From NCBI GenBank assembly GCA_009774765.1, contig VSOK01000015.1:1-50072 (forward strand): 50,072 nucleotides of DNA, in the 5' to 3' direction. The notes under the pieces were generated by a model. The model did no database searches, was not told the origin of the DNA, and saw only the letters and a program-made list of their open reading frames with translations. A program made the position numbers and the translations under genes. Every line of letters begins with the position of its first letter. Position 1 is the stretch's first letter. Source of the stretch: Bacteroidales bacterium. Lineage in GTDB: Bacteria; Bacteroidota; Bacteroidia; Bacteroidales; UBA932. This document shows positions 49,384-50,072 of the stretch, piece by piece.

Positions 49384-50072
49384 CATCTTCTCGATCCAGT
49401 GGAACATCAGGATTATTCTTCTGCGCAGCACTTCATAGTTCAGTGTCGAGGCTGTGTCGTAGACTTTGTTGTTGTTCATCGTGATGCCTGAAGTGAACAG
49501 GACAGCCGGTATCCTGTGTTCTACAAAATGCTTCTGGTCTGAAAGCGTATAGAACACTTTTGTGAAGTTTTCACTGCCGTAATATGAATTTGACAGTTCG
49601 AGATCTGTCCCGAAATGCCTGTTGCAGATGCCTAAGAGTCCGTCGCGGAACATAGGCAGGCTGTGTGCCCCGAGCATTATTATGAAGTCTTCCCGGCCTG
49701 ATGACAACGGGGAAAGGCTGCTTCCGATCTGGTCTATATTGACCATCAGCCTTATCTTGTCCCTGGTGATGGCTTCGCCTGTCTGAGGGTTGTGAAGCTC
49801 TCCGCTGTCGATCATTCTCCACAGGCTTTCCGAGCCCGCAAGGCTCAGCTCCCTGGCGTCAAATGCTACAAAGATTATATTGGAGTTGAAATTTTTGCCA
49901 ACGGTCTTCATTGTGGCGAACATTTCGGCTATCGTCATCATCGAGACTGTACCGGAGGCATTGCTGTCGTCTCCGGGGTAAATACTTCCGTCTATAGTGC
50001 CGATGTGGTCATAATGCGCCCCCACGATTACATAGCTGTCAATCTTGTATTTCTTCGAGCCGGGCATCATAC
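49378..50072 (-). CDS. M28-family zinc peptidase, truncated by the window edge
   Basis: The part present (at least 230 residues, the C-terminal catalytic region) has GAHYDHIG (H and D), GDDSNASG (bridging D), FDARELSLAGSE (glutamates) and NIDQIG (D). This is the metal-site order of M28 aminopeptidases. The last ligand, usually H in a YH-T-xxDT motif, is not seen: the region reads SGITMNNNKVYDTASTLN. The N-terminal part with the signal peptide lies beyond 50072. It is convergent with the GT4 gene. Confidence 0.85.
   Translation of the reverse strand, partial: MMPGSKKYKIDSYVIVGAHYDHIGTIDGSIYPGDDSNASGTVSMMTIAEMFATMKTVGKNFNSNIIFVAFDARELSLAGSESLWRMIDSGELHNPQTGEAITRDKIRLMVNIDQIGSSLSPLSSGREDFIIMLGAHSLPMFRDGLLGICNRHFGTDLELSNSYYGSENFTKVFYTLSDQKHFVEHRIPAVLFTSGITMNNNKVYDTASTLNYEVLRRRIILMFHWIEKML

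Noticed and set aside
1..50072. tRNA or rRNA genes
   Set aside because: The gaps longer than about 150 bp were read on both strands and no cloverleaf with a T-loop or rRNA core sequence was recognised.

Overview
The window looks like chromosomal DNA of a member of the order Bacteroidales (phylum Bacteroidota). The evidence is the repeated use of the Bacteroidetes promoter form TTG-N19/20-TAnnTTTG, the weak or absent Shine-Dalgarno sites, and families typical of that order: DUF4301, DUF2764, DUF5053, UpxY-type antiterminator, DUF4143 ATPase, and a lamin-tail/OadG fusion. I cannot assign a family or genus.

Left part (1-6.1 kb), accessory DNA. A 48-nt-repeat CRISPR array of type II-C appearance enters from the left edge and ends at 638 in two degenerate repeats; no cas gene lies inside the window. 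Next come a small leftward operon with two ribbon-helix-helix-like proteins, two convergent DUF5053 genes, an HNH nuclease relic, an AAA+/DUF4143 ATPase and an orphan gene that may be an immunity protein. Single or paired copies of the CRISPR repeat are scattered through this part up to 4835. All of them keep an 8-bp block that matches the Bacteroidetes -7 promoter box.

Backbone block (6.1-21 kb). A uracil-DNA glycosylase-like gene, a GNAT acetyltransferase and a membrane protein/winged-helix regulator pair come first. They are followed by a leftward V/A-type ATPase operon (E, DUF2764, A, B, D, I, K), a GntR/FadR-type regulator, and a leftward operon for a sodium-pumping biotin-dependent decarboxylase (carboxyltransferase, lamin-tail/OadG subunit, biotin carrier, beta subunit). 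The K subunit keeps all the side-chain ligands of a Na+ site, so the two machines probably share one sodium circuit.

Surface polysaccharide locus (21.1-31.6 kb, rightward). A strong promoter and a leader precede an UpxY-type antiterminator and a polyprenyl-phosphate glycosyl-1-phosphate transferase. A markedly AT-rich cassette follows: an IspD/TarI-like cytidylyltransferase, a zinc polyol dehydrogenase, a ribulose-phosphate 3-epimerase, a Wzx flippase, a CDP-alcohol (TagF/TarL-like) transferase, a GT4 enzyme, a Wzy polymerase and a TagA/WecG transferase. Together they read as a Wzx/Wzy pathway making a pentitol-phosphate-containing, teichoic-acid-like glycan in a Gram-negative cell. The right border carries a large hairpin, a truncated DUF4143 gene and a second copy of a hairpin-bearing element also found near 5.8 kb.

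Right part (32.7-50 kb), ordinary backbone. It holds the leftward recF-DUF721-pdxB-DUF4301 operon, a rightward TPR protein and YebC, and a long leftward cell-envelope operon (GT4, DUF5672, MsbA-like ABC exporter, VanZ, large amidase-like exoprotein, cysteine desulfidase-like protein, aldose epimerase). A rightward GT4 and a truncated M28 peptidase finish the window.
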